Below, in pieces: positions 1-5,792 of a stretch of 5,792 nucleotides of DNA. The position numbers were made by a program, and so were the translations under genes. Source of the stretch: an uncultured Collinsella sp. GTDB taxonomy: Bacteria > Actinomycetota > Coriobacteriia > Coriobacteriales > Coriobacteriaceae. The stretch is taken from assembly GCA_900544425.1 (NCBI GenBank), contig UQUX01000109.1, positions 1 to 5,792 of the forward strand, written 5' to 3'. Each line of letters begins with the position of its first letter. Position 1 is the first letter of the stretch. Below the pieces are notes generated by a model. It saw only the letters and a program-made list of their open reading frames with translations. It was not told where the DNA came from and searched no databases.

Positions 1-39
1 GCATCAATAGCAGGCAGCGCGCCTTCTTCTGTTCGAAAA

Positions 40-146
40 GGAAACTGCATCCCAGATTTTCGGCTCAGAATGGGGTGCACTTTCCAAAGGGCCTTGTTCC
101 GGAAAACGCGTCCCATTCCGAGCCTTCAAACCGGGATGTACTTTCC
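40..146. repeat. Inverted pair of 46-bp palindromic repeat units (REP/MITE-like)
   Basis: Two units of exactly 46 bp, 40-85 and 101-146, are separated by 15 bp. Each begins GGAAA and ends TTTCC and is itself an imperfect palindrome. In the first, 14 of the 15 outer positions can pair (one G-T, one C-C mismatch). In the second, about 12 of the outer 14 can pair. The reverse complement of unit one matches unit two at 34 of 46 positions, against 28 of 46 in direct orientation, so the pair is best described as inverted. The loop motif CCCATTC-GAGCC is shared when the units are aligned this way. The array lies directly beyond the 3' end of the antiporter gene, a common place for REP-type elements that may affect mRNA 3' ends. 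Whether it is dispersed in the genome cannot be seen here. A transposase-free miniature element is an alternative. Confidence 0.65.
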
Positions 147-147
147 G

Positions 148-170
148 CCAGGGGCTTCATCCGTCCCTGG
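148..170 (-). terminator. GC-rich hairpin after the antiporter gene, possible weak terminator
   Basis: CCAGGG (148-153) pairs perfectly with CCCTGG (165-170). A G-T wobble and one further C-G pair extend the stem to 8 pairs around a 7-nt loop. On the minus strand it lies 21 nt past the antiporter stop codon. No T-tract follows it in that direction, since the next bases read CGGAAAG, so it does not meet the usual definition of an intrinsic terminator. It could act with a termination factor or together with the palindromic units beyond it. Confidence 0.3.
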
Positions 171-191
171 TCTCTCCGAAGGACCGCCTCG

Positions 192-1754
192 CTACTTGCC
201 GTCGTCGTCCTCGGCTTCTTCTCTCGCATAGAGCTCCAACATGCGGCGGCGGTATTCGCGCACGGCGAGCTTGGCGCGCTCCAGGCGGCGACGCTCGCGC
301 GGAGTCAGCTCGGACGGGTCGACCTCGTCTCCATAGGTCTTATCGGCAAGAAGATGTGCCGCGTCCACAATACGGGCATCGATATGGCCGCTCGCCGCCT
401 CAGCGGAAAGACGCTCGGCAATCGTATCGAGCGTAGGCAGGCCCTCAAATACGCGACCATGGCCATGCGATGTCAGCAACTCGTGCTCGCGTGCGAGCAG
501 GCTTGCCAAATCGTGATGAGCACGCAGGATGTCGAGCGCATCGGATGGATGCTCGGCAACTTCTGCCACGGCGGCAACCGGCGCGGCGTCGACCACGCGG
601 TAGAAGAGCTGCGCGAGCAATGGCATCAAGAACACCGTGATGGCACCAGCGGCAACCATAACCGACGCGATGTCTTGCGACAGTGCACCCGCGTTGGCGG
701 CAACGCTCGTAACGGCAACGATGATCGGCAGGGCCGTGGTGCAGTACAGGGCCACGGTAATGCGGCCATACGCCGACACATCGCGCGTCGCGGGACAAAT
801 GCCCATAGAGATGAGAATGGGCACGGCACGAATAATCAGCAACGCCACGATAAAACCCGCGAGCAAGCCCGGGCGCGACGCCACGGCCGTCAGGTCGATC
901 TTTGCGCCCGATACGGTAAAGAACACCGGAATCAAAAAGCCGTAGGCCAGGCCGTCGAGCTTGGTCTCGAGCGTATGGTTGCCCTCGGGGATGATATAGC
1001 GCAGGACAAAGCCGGCGGCAAAAGAACCCAACACGATGTCGAGGTCAAAGATGGCCGAGAACGCCACGAGCGTGACCAGGATGAGCACCGTCAGGCGCAC
1101 GAAGGTCTGCGACGTGGTGTCGGCGCGTTCCTCGACAAACGCAAAGAAGCGGCTGCCGACGCGCTTGGAGCGGCTCGGGACCACGGCCAGCAACACGCAA
1201 ACCACCGCAAACAAGCCAAGGATAACGAGCGTTTGGATGCCAGTGCGGGCAGACAACAGCACCGACATGGCGAGCACGGGACCGAGCTCGCCCCAAGTGC
1301 CATACGCGAGAATCGAGTCGCCCACGCGCGTGCCGGTGAGCGAGCGCTCACGCATAATGGGCACGAGCGTACCGAGCGCCGTCGAAGTGAGGGCAAGCGT
1401 CACGGCGATACCGTCGAAATGACTGACTGAGAACCACGGGGTAAAGCGCACGGCAAGCCAGGCGATACCAAACGTGACGACCCACGTCGCCAAGCCGTAG
1501 CGCCCCTCGACGCCCGTGATGCTCTTGGGGTCGATCTCAAAGCCGGCAAGCAGGAACAAAAAGGCCAGGCCCAGCTCGGACACAAGCGAGACCTCGGCAT
1601 CTACATGGATGACGCCGAGCATATGGGGTCCCAGCACCGCGCCGAGCACGAGCAAAAAGACCGTCTCGGGAACGGGTTTTCCGGGAATCGCCGAGGCGAT
1701 AAAAGGACTCGCAAAGGCCACGAGTGCGATGATGGCGAGCGAAACGAATGCCAT
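192..1754 (-). CDS. CPA2-type cation:proton antiporter (Na+/H+ exchanger family)
   Basis: Predicted inner-membrane antiporter of 520 residues that exchanges a monovalent cation (Na+ or K+; specificity not readable from sequence) for protons. Residues 1-385 contain about 13 hydrophobic segments typical of the Na+/H+ exchanger fold. Family hallmarks are LFLLAGFEID at 66-75, TSTALGTLVPIM at 123-134 (the broken-helix region), LDIVLGSFAAGFVL at 238-251, and FFTVSGAKID at 278-287 with Lys285. The segment that usually carries the ion-binding Asp reads GELGP at 155-159, so Glu156 probably takes that role. Residues 390-520 form a soluble, highly charged tail, probably helical, ending in an acidic run. 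No TrkA-N/RCK domain is present, unlike KefB/KefC. The ATG is preceded by AGAAAGG six bases upstream, which supports this start. The stop is TAG at 194-192. The gene diverges from purL and appears monocistronic within the window. Family assignment is firm; substrate and gene name are not. Confidence 0.9.
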   Translation of the reverse strand: MAFVSLAIIALVAFASPFIASAIPGKPVPETVFLLVLGAVLGPHMLGVIHVDAEVSLVSELGLAFLFLLAGFEIDPKSITGVEGRYGLATWVVTFGIAWLAVRFTPWFSVSHFDGIAVTLALTSTALGTLVPIMRERSLTGTRVGDSILAYGTWGELGPVLAMSVLLSARTGIQTLVILGLFAVVCVLLAVVPSRSKRVGSRFFAFVEERADTTSQTFVRLTVLILVTLVAFSAIFDLDIVLGSFAAGFVLRYIIPEGNHTLETKLDGLAYGFLIPVFFTVSGAKIDLTAVASRPGLLAGFIVALLIIRAVPILISMGICPATRDVSAYGRITVALYCTTALPIIVAVTSVAANAGALSQDIASVMVAAGAITVFLMPLLAQLFYRVVDAAPVAAVAEVAEHPSDALDILRAHHDLASLLAREHELLTSHGHGRVFEGLPTLDTIAERLSAEAASGHIDARIVDAAHLLADKTYGDEVDPSELTPRERRRLERAKLAVREYRRRMLELYAREEAEDDDGK

Positions 1755-1760
1755 GTGATG

Positions 1761-1767
1761 CCTTTCT
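1761..1767 (-). promoter_or_regulatory. Ribosome binding site of the antiporter gene
   Basis: On the minus strand AGAAAGG lies six bases before the ATG at 1754-1752. It is the only purine-rich Shine-Dalgarno-like run near the start of this frame and fixes the choice of start codon. Confidence 0.7.
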
Positions 1768-1824
1768 CTTGTTTGCGCTTCACTGTAGCACCCTCGCCGT
1801 CCTCAACGCGCCGCGAGCTGTCGT

Positions 1825-1856
1825 ATCATAGTGAGGTTTACAAACATGTGGCTCAA
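1825..1856 (-). promoter_or_regulatory. Weak candidate promoter for the antiporter gene
   Basis: Read on the minus strand, TATGAT (1830-1825) matches the -10 consensus at five of six positions and lies in the only AT-rich patch of the intergenic region, about 70 bp before the antiporter ATG. The best upstream -35-like element is TTGAGC (1856-1851), but the spacer is 20 bp, longer than usual. On the plus strand the same patch reads TATCAT (1824-1829), a possible -10 for purL without a convincing -35. The region may therefore hold overlapping divergent promoters; this is inference. Confidence 0.25.
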
Positions 1857-1881
1857 GGCGACCGCGAGGCTTGTCCCGTAA
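1846..1881 (+). CDS. Possible 11-codon leader ORF upstream of purL
   Basis: An ATG at 1846 opens a frame encoding MWLKATARLVP and ends at TAA (1879-1881), 57 bp before the purL start. GTGAGG at 1831-1836 sits nine bases before the ATG and could serve as a Shine-Dalgarno sequence. If the transcript begins upstream of 1831, ribosomes could translate this peptide in the purL leader. The peptide has no run of a regulatory amino acid, and no clear alternative terminator/antiterminator pair follows it, so classical attenuation is not supported. A short frame like this can arise by chance, so the assignment is tentative. Confidence 0.25.
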   Translation: MWLKATARLVP

Positions 1882-1922
1882 ACCGACCGCTGCCGCATAC
1901 CGTACCGTACGCCCAACCGATC

Positions 1923-1929
1923 AGGAAGG
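1923..1929 (+). promoter_or_regulatory. Ribosome binding site of purL
   Basis: AGGAAGG lies nine bases before the ATG at 1939, and a second AGGA (1931-1934) lies four bases before it. This purine-rich run supports the ATG at 1939 as the purL start. The encoded N-terminus (MVSRIYVEKK) also matches the beginning expected for this class of PurL. Confidence 0.7.
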
Positions 1930-1938
1930 CAGGAACCA

Positions 1939-4900
1939 ATGGTCTCTCGTATCTACGTGGAGAAGAAACCCGGGTTCGACGTCGAGGCTCAGCAGCTCAA
2001 GGGCGAGCTGACCGAAATTCTCGGCATCAAGGGCATCGAGGCCCTGAGGATCATCAACCGCTACGACGTCGAGGGCATCGACGAGGAGCTTTTCCGCTCC
2101 TGCGTGCCGACCGTCTTTAGCGAGCCCCAGGTCGATGTGACCTACGACGAACTCCCCGCAAGCGATGGCGCCGTCTTTGCCGTCGAGTTCCTGCCTGGCC
2201 AGTTTGACCAGCGCGCCGACTCCGCCAGCGAGTGCGTGCAGCTCATCAGCCAGGGTGAGCGCCCCGCCGTGCGCTCCGCCAAGGTCTATATGATCTCGGG
2301 CGCTCTGGACGAGGCCGCCATCGAGGCCATCAAGCACTACGTGGTGAATCCCGTCGAGGCCCGCATCGCCTCGCTCGACCTGCCCGAGACGCTGTACATG
2401 GAGACTCCCGAGCCCCAGCCCGTCGAGGTGCTCGACGGCTTCCGCAAGCTCGACGAGGCCGGCCTTGCCGCCTTTATCGCCGATCGCGGCCTTGCCATGG
2501 ACGAGGCAGACATCGCCTTCTGCCAGCAGTACTTCCGCGATGAGGACCGCGACCCCACCATCACCGAGATCCGCGTAATCGACACCTATTGGTCCGACCA
2601 CTGCCGCCACACCACTTTCGGCACCGTCCTGGACGACGTGACGATCGACGACGCCGTGGTGCAGCAGGCCTTCGACCGCTACATGGAGATGCGCCATGAG
2701 CTCGGTCGCGACGCCAAGCCCGTCTGCCTCATGGACATGGGCACCATCGGCGCCAAGTACCTTAAGAAGACCGGCGTAATGACCGATGTCGATGAGTCCG
2801 AGGAGATCAACGCCTGCACCGTCAAGGTGAAGGTCGATGTCGATGGCGAGGACCAGGACTGGCTATTCCTCTTTAAGAACGAGACCCACAACCACCCGAC
2901 CGAGATCGAGCCCTTCGGCGGTGCCGCCACCTGCGTGGGCGGCGCTATCCGTGACCCGCTCTCGGGCCGCAGCTATGTGTACCAGGCCATGCGCGTCACC
3001 GGCGCCGGCGACCCCACCGTCCCGGTTTCCGAGACGCTCGAGGGCAAGCTGCCGCAGCGCAAGCTCGTGACTACTGCCGCCGCCGGCTACTCCAGCTACG
3101 GCAACCAGATCGGCCTTGCCACCGGTCAGGTCAACGAGCTCTATCACCCCGGCTACGTGGCCAAGCGCATGGAGGTCGGCGCCGTCGTGGGCGCTACCCC
3201 GGCAAACCACGTGCGCCGCGAGTGCCCCGCCCCCACCGACAAGATCATCCTGCTGGGCGGCCGCACCGGCCGTGACGGCATCGGCGGTGCCACCGGCTCC
3301 TCCAAGACCCAGAACACCGAGTCCATCGAGACCTCGGGCGCCGAGGTCCAGAAGGGCAACGCCCCGGTCGAGCGCAAGCTGCAGCGCCTCTTCCGCCGCG
3401 GCGACGCCTGCCGCCTGATCAAGCGCTGCAACGACTTTGGCGCCGGCGGCGTCTCGGTCGCCGTGGGCGAGCTTGCCGACGGCCTGTATGTCGACCTGGA
3501 CACCGTGACCAAGAAGTACGACGGCCTGGACGGCACCGAGCTCGCCATCTCCGAGTCCCAGGAGCGTATGGCCTGCGCCGTCGCCGACGGTGACGTCGAG
3601 GAATTCATGGGCTACGCCGCCGAGGAGAACCTCGAGGCGACCGTTATCGCCGAGGTTACCGCCGAGCCGCGCATGCGCATGGCCTGGAACGGCGTCGCCA
3701 TCGTCGACCTGTCCCGCGAGTTCCTCAACTCCAACGGCGCACCCAAGCACCAGGTCGCCCACGTCTGCGCCCGCAGCGTGTGGCAGCCCAGCTGGGCCGG
3801 CACCACGCTTGCCGAGCGCATGACCTCGCTCGTCACCGATCTTAACGTCGCCTCCAACAAGGGCCTTTCCGAGCGCTTCGACTCCACCATCGGTGCCGCG
3901 ACCGTGCTCATGCCCTTTGGTGGCAAGACGCAGCTCACTCCGAGCTCTGCCATGGTCGCCAAGTTCCCCGTGGACGGCGAGACCACCACGGCGAGCGCTA
4001 TGGCATGGGGCTTCAACCCCTATCTGATGGAGACCGACCAGTTTGCGGGCGCCTACCTGTCCGTGGTCGAGTCCATCGCCAAGCTCGTGGCCGCCGGCTT
4101 TGAGCACAAGCGCGCCTACCTCTCCTTCCAGGAGTACTTTGAGCGCCTGCGCACCGAGGCCGAGCGTTGGGGCAAGCCCATGGCGGCCGTCCTGGGCGCC
4201 CTCATGGCTCAGGTCGATCTGGGTGCCGGCGCCATCGGCGGCAAGGATTCCATGAGCGGCTCGTTTGAGGACGAGGCCGGCGAGCTCAACGTTCCGCCGA
4301 CCCTGATCAGCTTCGCTGTCGCCGTGGGCAAGGCGGCCCGCGCCGTCTCCCCCGAGTTCAAGGGTCTCACGCATCGCGTCGTCCGTATCGCCCCCGCCAC
4401 CTATGGCGAGGACTACCGTCCCGACGCCCAGCAGTTGCTCGCCGCGTTTGACGCCGTCGAGGCGCTCACTGCTACCGGCAACGCCCTGGCCATATCCACG
4501 CCCGGCTACGGCTGCGGCGCCGAGAGCCTCTTTAAGATGTGCGTCGGTAACCAGATCGGTATCGAGCTTGCCGAGGATGTAGACGTGGAGAGCCTCTTCA
4601 CCCCGCTCTACGGCAGTTTTATCGTCGAGCTCGCCGAGGACGCCGAGCTGCCCGAGGTCGCCGACGGCGTTGTCGTCGAGCCCCTGGGCACCACCGTCGA
4701 GGGCTATGTCATCGACACCGGCTCCGAGGTCATCGAGCTCGCCGAGCTCCAGGAGGCCTGGGAGAGCGGCATCGAGGGCGTCTTCGCCTACCGCAGCGCC
4801 GGCGAGACCCCCGAGGTCGAGACCATCGACTTCCGCGCCAAGGATATCCACGTGTACGGCGGCGCCAAGATCGCCCGCCCGCGCGTGATCATCCCCGTGT

Positions 4901-5685
4901 TCCCCGGCAACAACTGCGAGTACGACAGCGCCCGCGCCTTCCGTGCCGCCGGTGCCGAGGCCGACACCTTCGTGATCAACAACCTCACGCCCGAGGCCGT
5001 CGCCGAGAGCACCCACGAGCTTGCCCGCCGCATCCGTGCAAGCCAGATCGTTATGATCCCCGGCGGCTTCTCGGGCGGCGACGAGCCCGACGGCTCTGCC
5101 AAGTTCATCACGGCGTTCTTCCGCGCTCCCGAGGTCACCGAGGCAGTCCGCGACCTGCTCAAGGCCCGCGATGGCCTGATGCTGGGCATCTGCAACGGCT
5201 TCCAGGCCCTGATCAAGCTCGGCCTGGTGCCCTACGGCGACATCGTCGACGCCACGCCCGATGCGCCCACGTTGACGTTCAACACCATCGGTCGCCACCA
5301 GAGCCGTCTGGTGCGCACCCGCATCTCGTCCAACTTGTCCCCGTGGCTGTCGCAGTGCAGCCTGGACGACCCCTATACCGTCGCCATCAGCCACGGCGAG
5401 GGCCGCTTTGTCGCCAATGACGAAGTGCTCGCCCAGCTGATCGCCAACGGCCAGGTCGCCACGCAGTACGTGGGCGAGAACGGCAAACCCAGCATGGACC
5501 TTTCCGTCAACCCCAACGGCTCCGCACTCGCCATCGAGGGCATCACGAGCCCCGACGGCCGTGTCCTGGGCAAGATGGGCCATGCCGAGCGTCGCGGCGA
5601 CAACCTGTACTGCAACGTGCCCGAGCATGTCCCCGGCGACAAATTCATGCCGATCTTTGAGAGCGGCGTAGCCTACTTCGCTTAA
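1939..5685 (+). CDS. purL: Phosphoribosylformylglycinamidine synthase, single-chain
   Basis: Cytoplasmic enzyme of de novo purine synthesis. It converts formylglycinamide ribonucleotide, glutamine and ATP to formylglycinamidine ribonucleotide, glutamate, ADP and phosphate. The 1248 residues run in the order PurS-like N-terminal domain (about 1-90), linker, two AIRS-like synthetase halves (about 200-960), and a class I glutaminase domain (about 980-1248). Synthetase motifs include SDHCRHTTF at 219-227, FKNETHNHPTEIEPFGGAAT at 312-331, NDFGAGG at 498-504 and GGKDSM at 767-772. The glutaminase shows FPGNNCE at 988-994, IPGGFSGGD at 1040-1048, nucleophile Cys1085 in LGICNGFQ, SHGEGRF at 1151-1157, and His1215/Glu1217 in GHAER. 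All expected catalytic residues are present and the frame is unbroken. The length fits the shorter single-chain class known from Clostridia, Streptococcus and Bifidobacterium rather than the approximately 1295-residue E. coli form. No other purine gene lies in the window, so separate purS and purQ genes are not expected for this function. The stop is TAA. Confidence 0.97.
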   Translation: MVSRIYVEKKPGFDVEAQQLKGELTEILGIKGIEALRIINRYDVEGIDEELFRSCVPTVFSEPQVDVTYDELPASDGAVFAVEFLPGQFDQRADSASECVQLISQGERPAVRSAKVYMISGALDEAAIEAIKHYVVNPVEARIASLDLPETLYMETPEPQPVEVLDGFRKLDEAGLAAFIADRGLAMDEADIAFCQQYFRDEDRDPTITEIRVIDTYWSDHCRHTTFGTVLDDVTIDDAVVQQAFDRYMEMRHELGRDAKPVCLMDMGTIGAKYLKKTGVMTDVDESEEINACTVKVKVDVDGEDQDWLFLFKNETHNHPTEIEPFGGAATCVGGAIRDPLSGRSYVYQAMRVTGAGDPTVPVSETLEGKLPQRKLVTTAAAGYSSYGNQIGLATGQVNELYHPGYVAKRMEVGAVVGATPANHVRRECPAPTDKIILLGGRTGRDGIGGATGSSKTQNTESIETSGAEVQKGNAPVERKLQRLFRRGDACRLIKRCNDFGAGGVSVAVGELADGLYVDLDTVTKKYDGLDGTELAISESQERMACAVADGDVEEFMGYAAEENLEATVIAEVTAEPRMRMAWNGVAIVDLSREFLNSNGAPKHQVAHVCARSVWQPSWAGTTLAERMTSLVTDLNVASNKGLSERFDSTIGAATVLMPFGGKTQLTPSSAMVAKFPVDGETTTASAMAWGFNPYLMETDQFAGAYLSVVESIAKLVAAGFEHKRAYLSFQEYFERLRTEAERWGKPMAAVLGALMAQVDLGAGAIGGKDSMSGSFEDEAGELNVPPTLISFAVAVGKAARAVSPEFKGLTHRVVRIAPATYGEDYRPDAQQLLAAFDAVEALTATGNALAISTPGYGCGAESLFKMCVGNQIGIELAEDVDVESLFTPLYGSFIVELAEDAELPEVADGVVVEPLGTTVEGYVIDTGSEVIELAELQEAWESGIEGVFAYRSAGETPEVETIDFRAKDIHVYGGAKIARPRVIIPVFPGNNCEYDSARAFRAAGAEADTFVINNLTPEAVAESTHELARRIRASQIVMIPGGFSGGDEPDGSAKFITAFFRAPEVTEAVRDLLKARDGLMLGICNGFQALIKLGLVPYGDIVDATPDAPTLTFNTIGRHQSRLVRTRISSNLSPWLSQCSLDDPYTVAISHGEGRFVANDEVLAQLIANGQVATQYVGENGKPSMDLSVNPNGSALAIEGITSPDGRVLGKMGHAERRGDNLYCNVPEHVPGDKFMPIFESGVAYFA

Positions 5686-5711
5686 TACGTTTCCATCGGG
5701 TACAATCCCCT

Positions 5712-5727
5712 CGGGTAACAACACCCG
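5712..5727 (+). terminator. Small hairpin after purL, weak terminator candidate
   Basis: CGGGT (5712-5716) pairs with ACCCG (5723-5727) around the loop AACAAC, 26 bp after the purL stop. The stem is only five pairs and no T-tract follows, so it is not a convincing intrinsic terminator. The insertion-sequence end begins ten bases later, so the original downstream part of a terminator may have been displaced. Confidence 0.2.
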
Positions 5728-5737
5728 CCACCGGCAC

Positions 5738-5792
5738 TGAACTGCACCCCAAAACTTGGACGGCTTAAATAAGAACTACGCCGCAAGGGACT
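5738..5792. mobile_element. Terminal end of an IS3-family (IS150-group) insertion sequence, partial
   Basis: From 5738 the sequence reads TGAACTGCACCCC followed by AAAACTTGGACGG. This closely resembles the terminal inverted repeat of IS150-group elements of the IS3 family, which begin TGTACTGCACCC and continue to TTGGACG, as I recall it for E. coli IS150. The outer TG lies toward purL, so the element would extend rightward beyond the window. No transposase coding can be confirmed in the 55 bp visible. IS3-family elements usually encode an orfA/orfB pair joined by -1 frameshifting, expected outside this window. Neither the second inverted repeat nor a target duplication can be seen, so a solo or decayed end is also possible. 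Confidence 0.6.

Noticed and set aside
21..45. GTTCGAA at 31-37, resembling the T-loop of a tRNA
   Set aside because: The flanking bases do not form a proper five-pair T-stem, and no acceptor stem, anticodon arm or CCA end can be found around it.
1..50. A minus-strand open frame starting at an ATG at 50-48 (MQFPFRTEEG...) and running off the left edge
   Set aside because: It could be the start of a leftward gene, but only 16 codons are visible, the ATG lies within the palindromic repeat and no ribosome binding site precedes it. Plus-strand frames through the same bases are open as well.
75..1430. A 451-codon open frame on the plus strand, antisense to the antiporter
   Set aside because: Its product is an Arg/His/Gln-rich sequence without domain features, and its start lies inside the palindromic repeat. 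The minus-strand frame has transmembrane segments, family motifs and a ribosome binding site.
1898..1911. Short tandem TACCG-TACCG-TACG sequence before purL
   Set aside because: Only about two and a half copies of a 5-bp unit are present. There is no clear symmetry or known binding site, so chance is sufficient.
1755..1938. A purine, PRPP or ZTP riboswitch in the purL leader
   Set aside because: No conserved riboswitch core or multi-stem fold was recognisable by eye in this region. A covariance-model search would be needed to exclude it fully.
1921..2697. A 258-codon minus-strand frame opposite the purL start
   Set aside because: It is antisense to the conserved N-terminal region of PurL, with Gly/Val/Leu/Asp/His-biased composition and no motif, and is best explained as a codon-bias shadow.
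2863..5724. A 953-codon open frame on the minus strand, antisense to purL
   Set aside because: It lies opposite the full-length, motif-complete purL. Its protein is a low-complexity mix of Gly, Ala, Val, Leu, Asp and His, as expected when G/C-ending codons on the sense strand suppress antisense stops. It shows no recognisable domain.

Overview
The window is GC-rich bacterial DNA with strong third-position G/C bias. It most resembles a gut Coriobacteriia-type actinobacterium, and Collinsella is my best guess. That guess rests on base composition, the type of PurL and a remembered similarity of the repeats; no marker gene in the window proves it. Two full-length genes diverge from a 184-bp intergenic region and fill nearly all of the sequence.

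Layout. Positions 1-191 hold no convincing gene. They carry two related 46-bp palindromic units (40-85 and 101-146) in inverted orientation, then a short GC-rich hairpin just past the end of the leftward gene. Positions 192-1754, minus strand, encode a 520-residue CPA2-type (Kef/Nap-like) cation:proton antiporter with a charged cytoplasmic tail and no RCK/TrkA domain. Positions 1755-1938 hold the start signals of both genes, a possible 11-codon leader ORF and weak promoter-like hexamers. Positions 1939-5685, plus strand, encode a complete 1248-residue single-chain phosphoribosylformylglycinamidine synthase (PurL), with the synthetase halves and the glutaminase fused and all expected catalytic motifs intact. 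Positions 5686-5737 are a short 3' spacer with a small hairpin. From 5738 to the right edge the sequence looks like the terminal inverted repeat and start of an IS3-family (IS150-group) insertion sequence whose transposase would lie outside the window.

The two proteins have no obvious functional link. PurL performs the fourth step of de novo purine synthesis in the cytoplasm, and the antiporter exchanges cations for protons at the membrane. They share only a divergent intergenic region. I found no evidence of a new multi-gene system. The points most worth following are the palindromic repeat pair, the possible purL leader peptide, the IS end directly behind purL, and the Glu-for-Asp variant of the antiporter's ion-binding motif.
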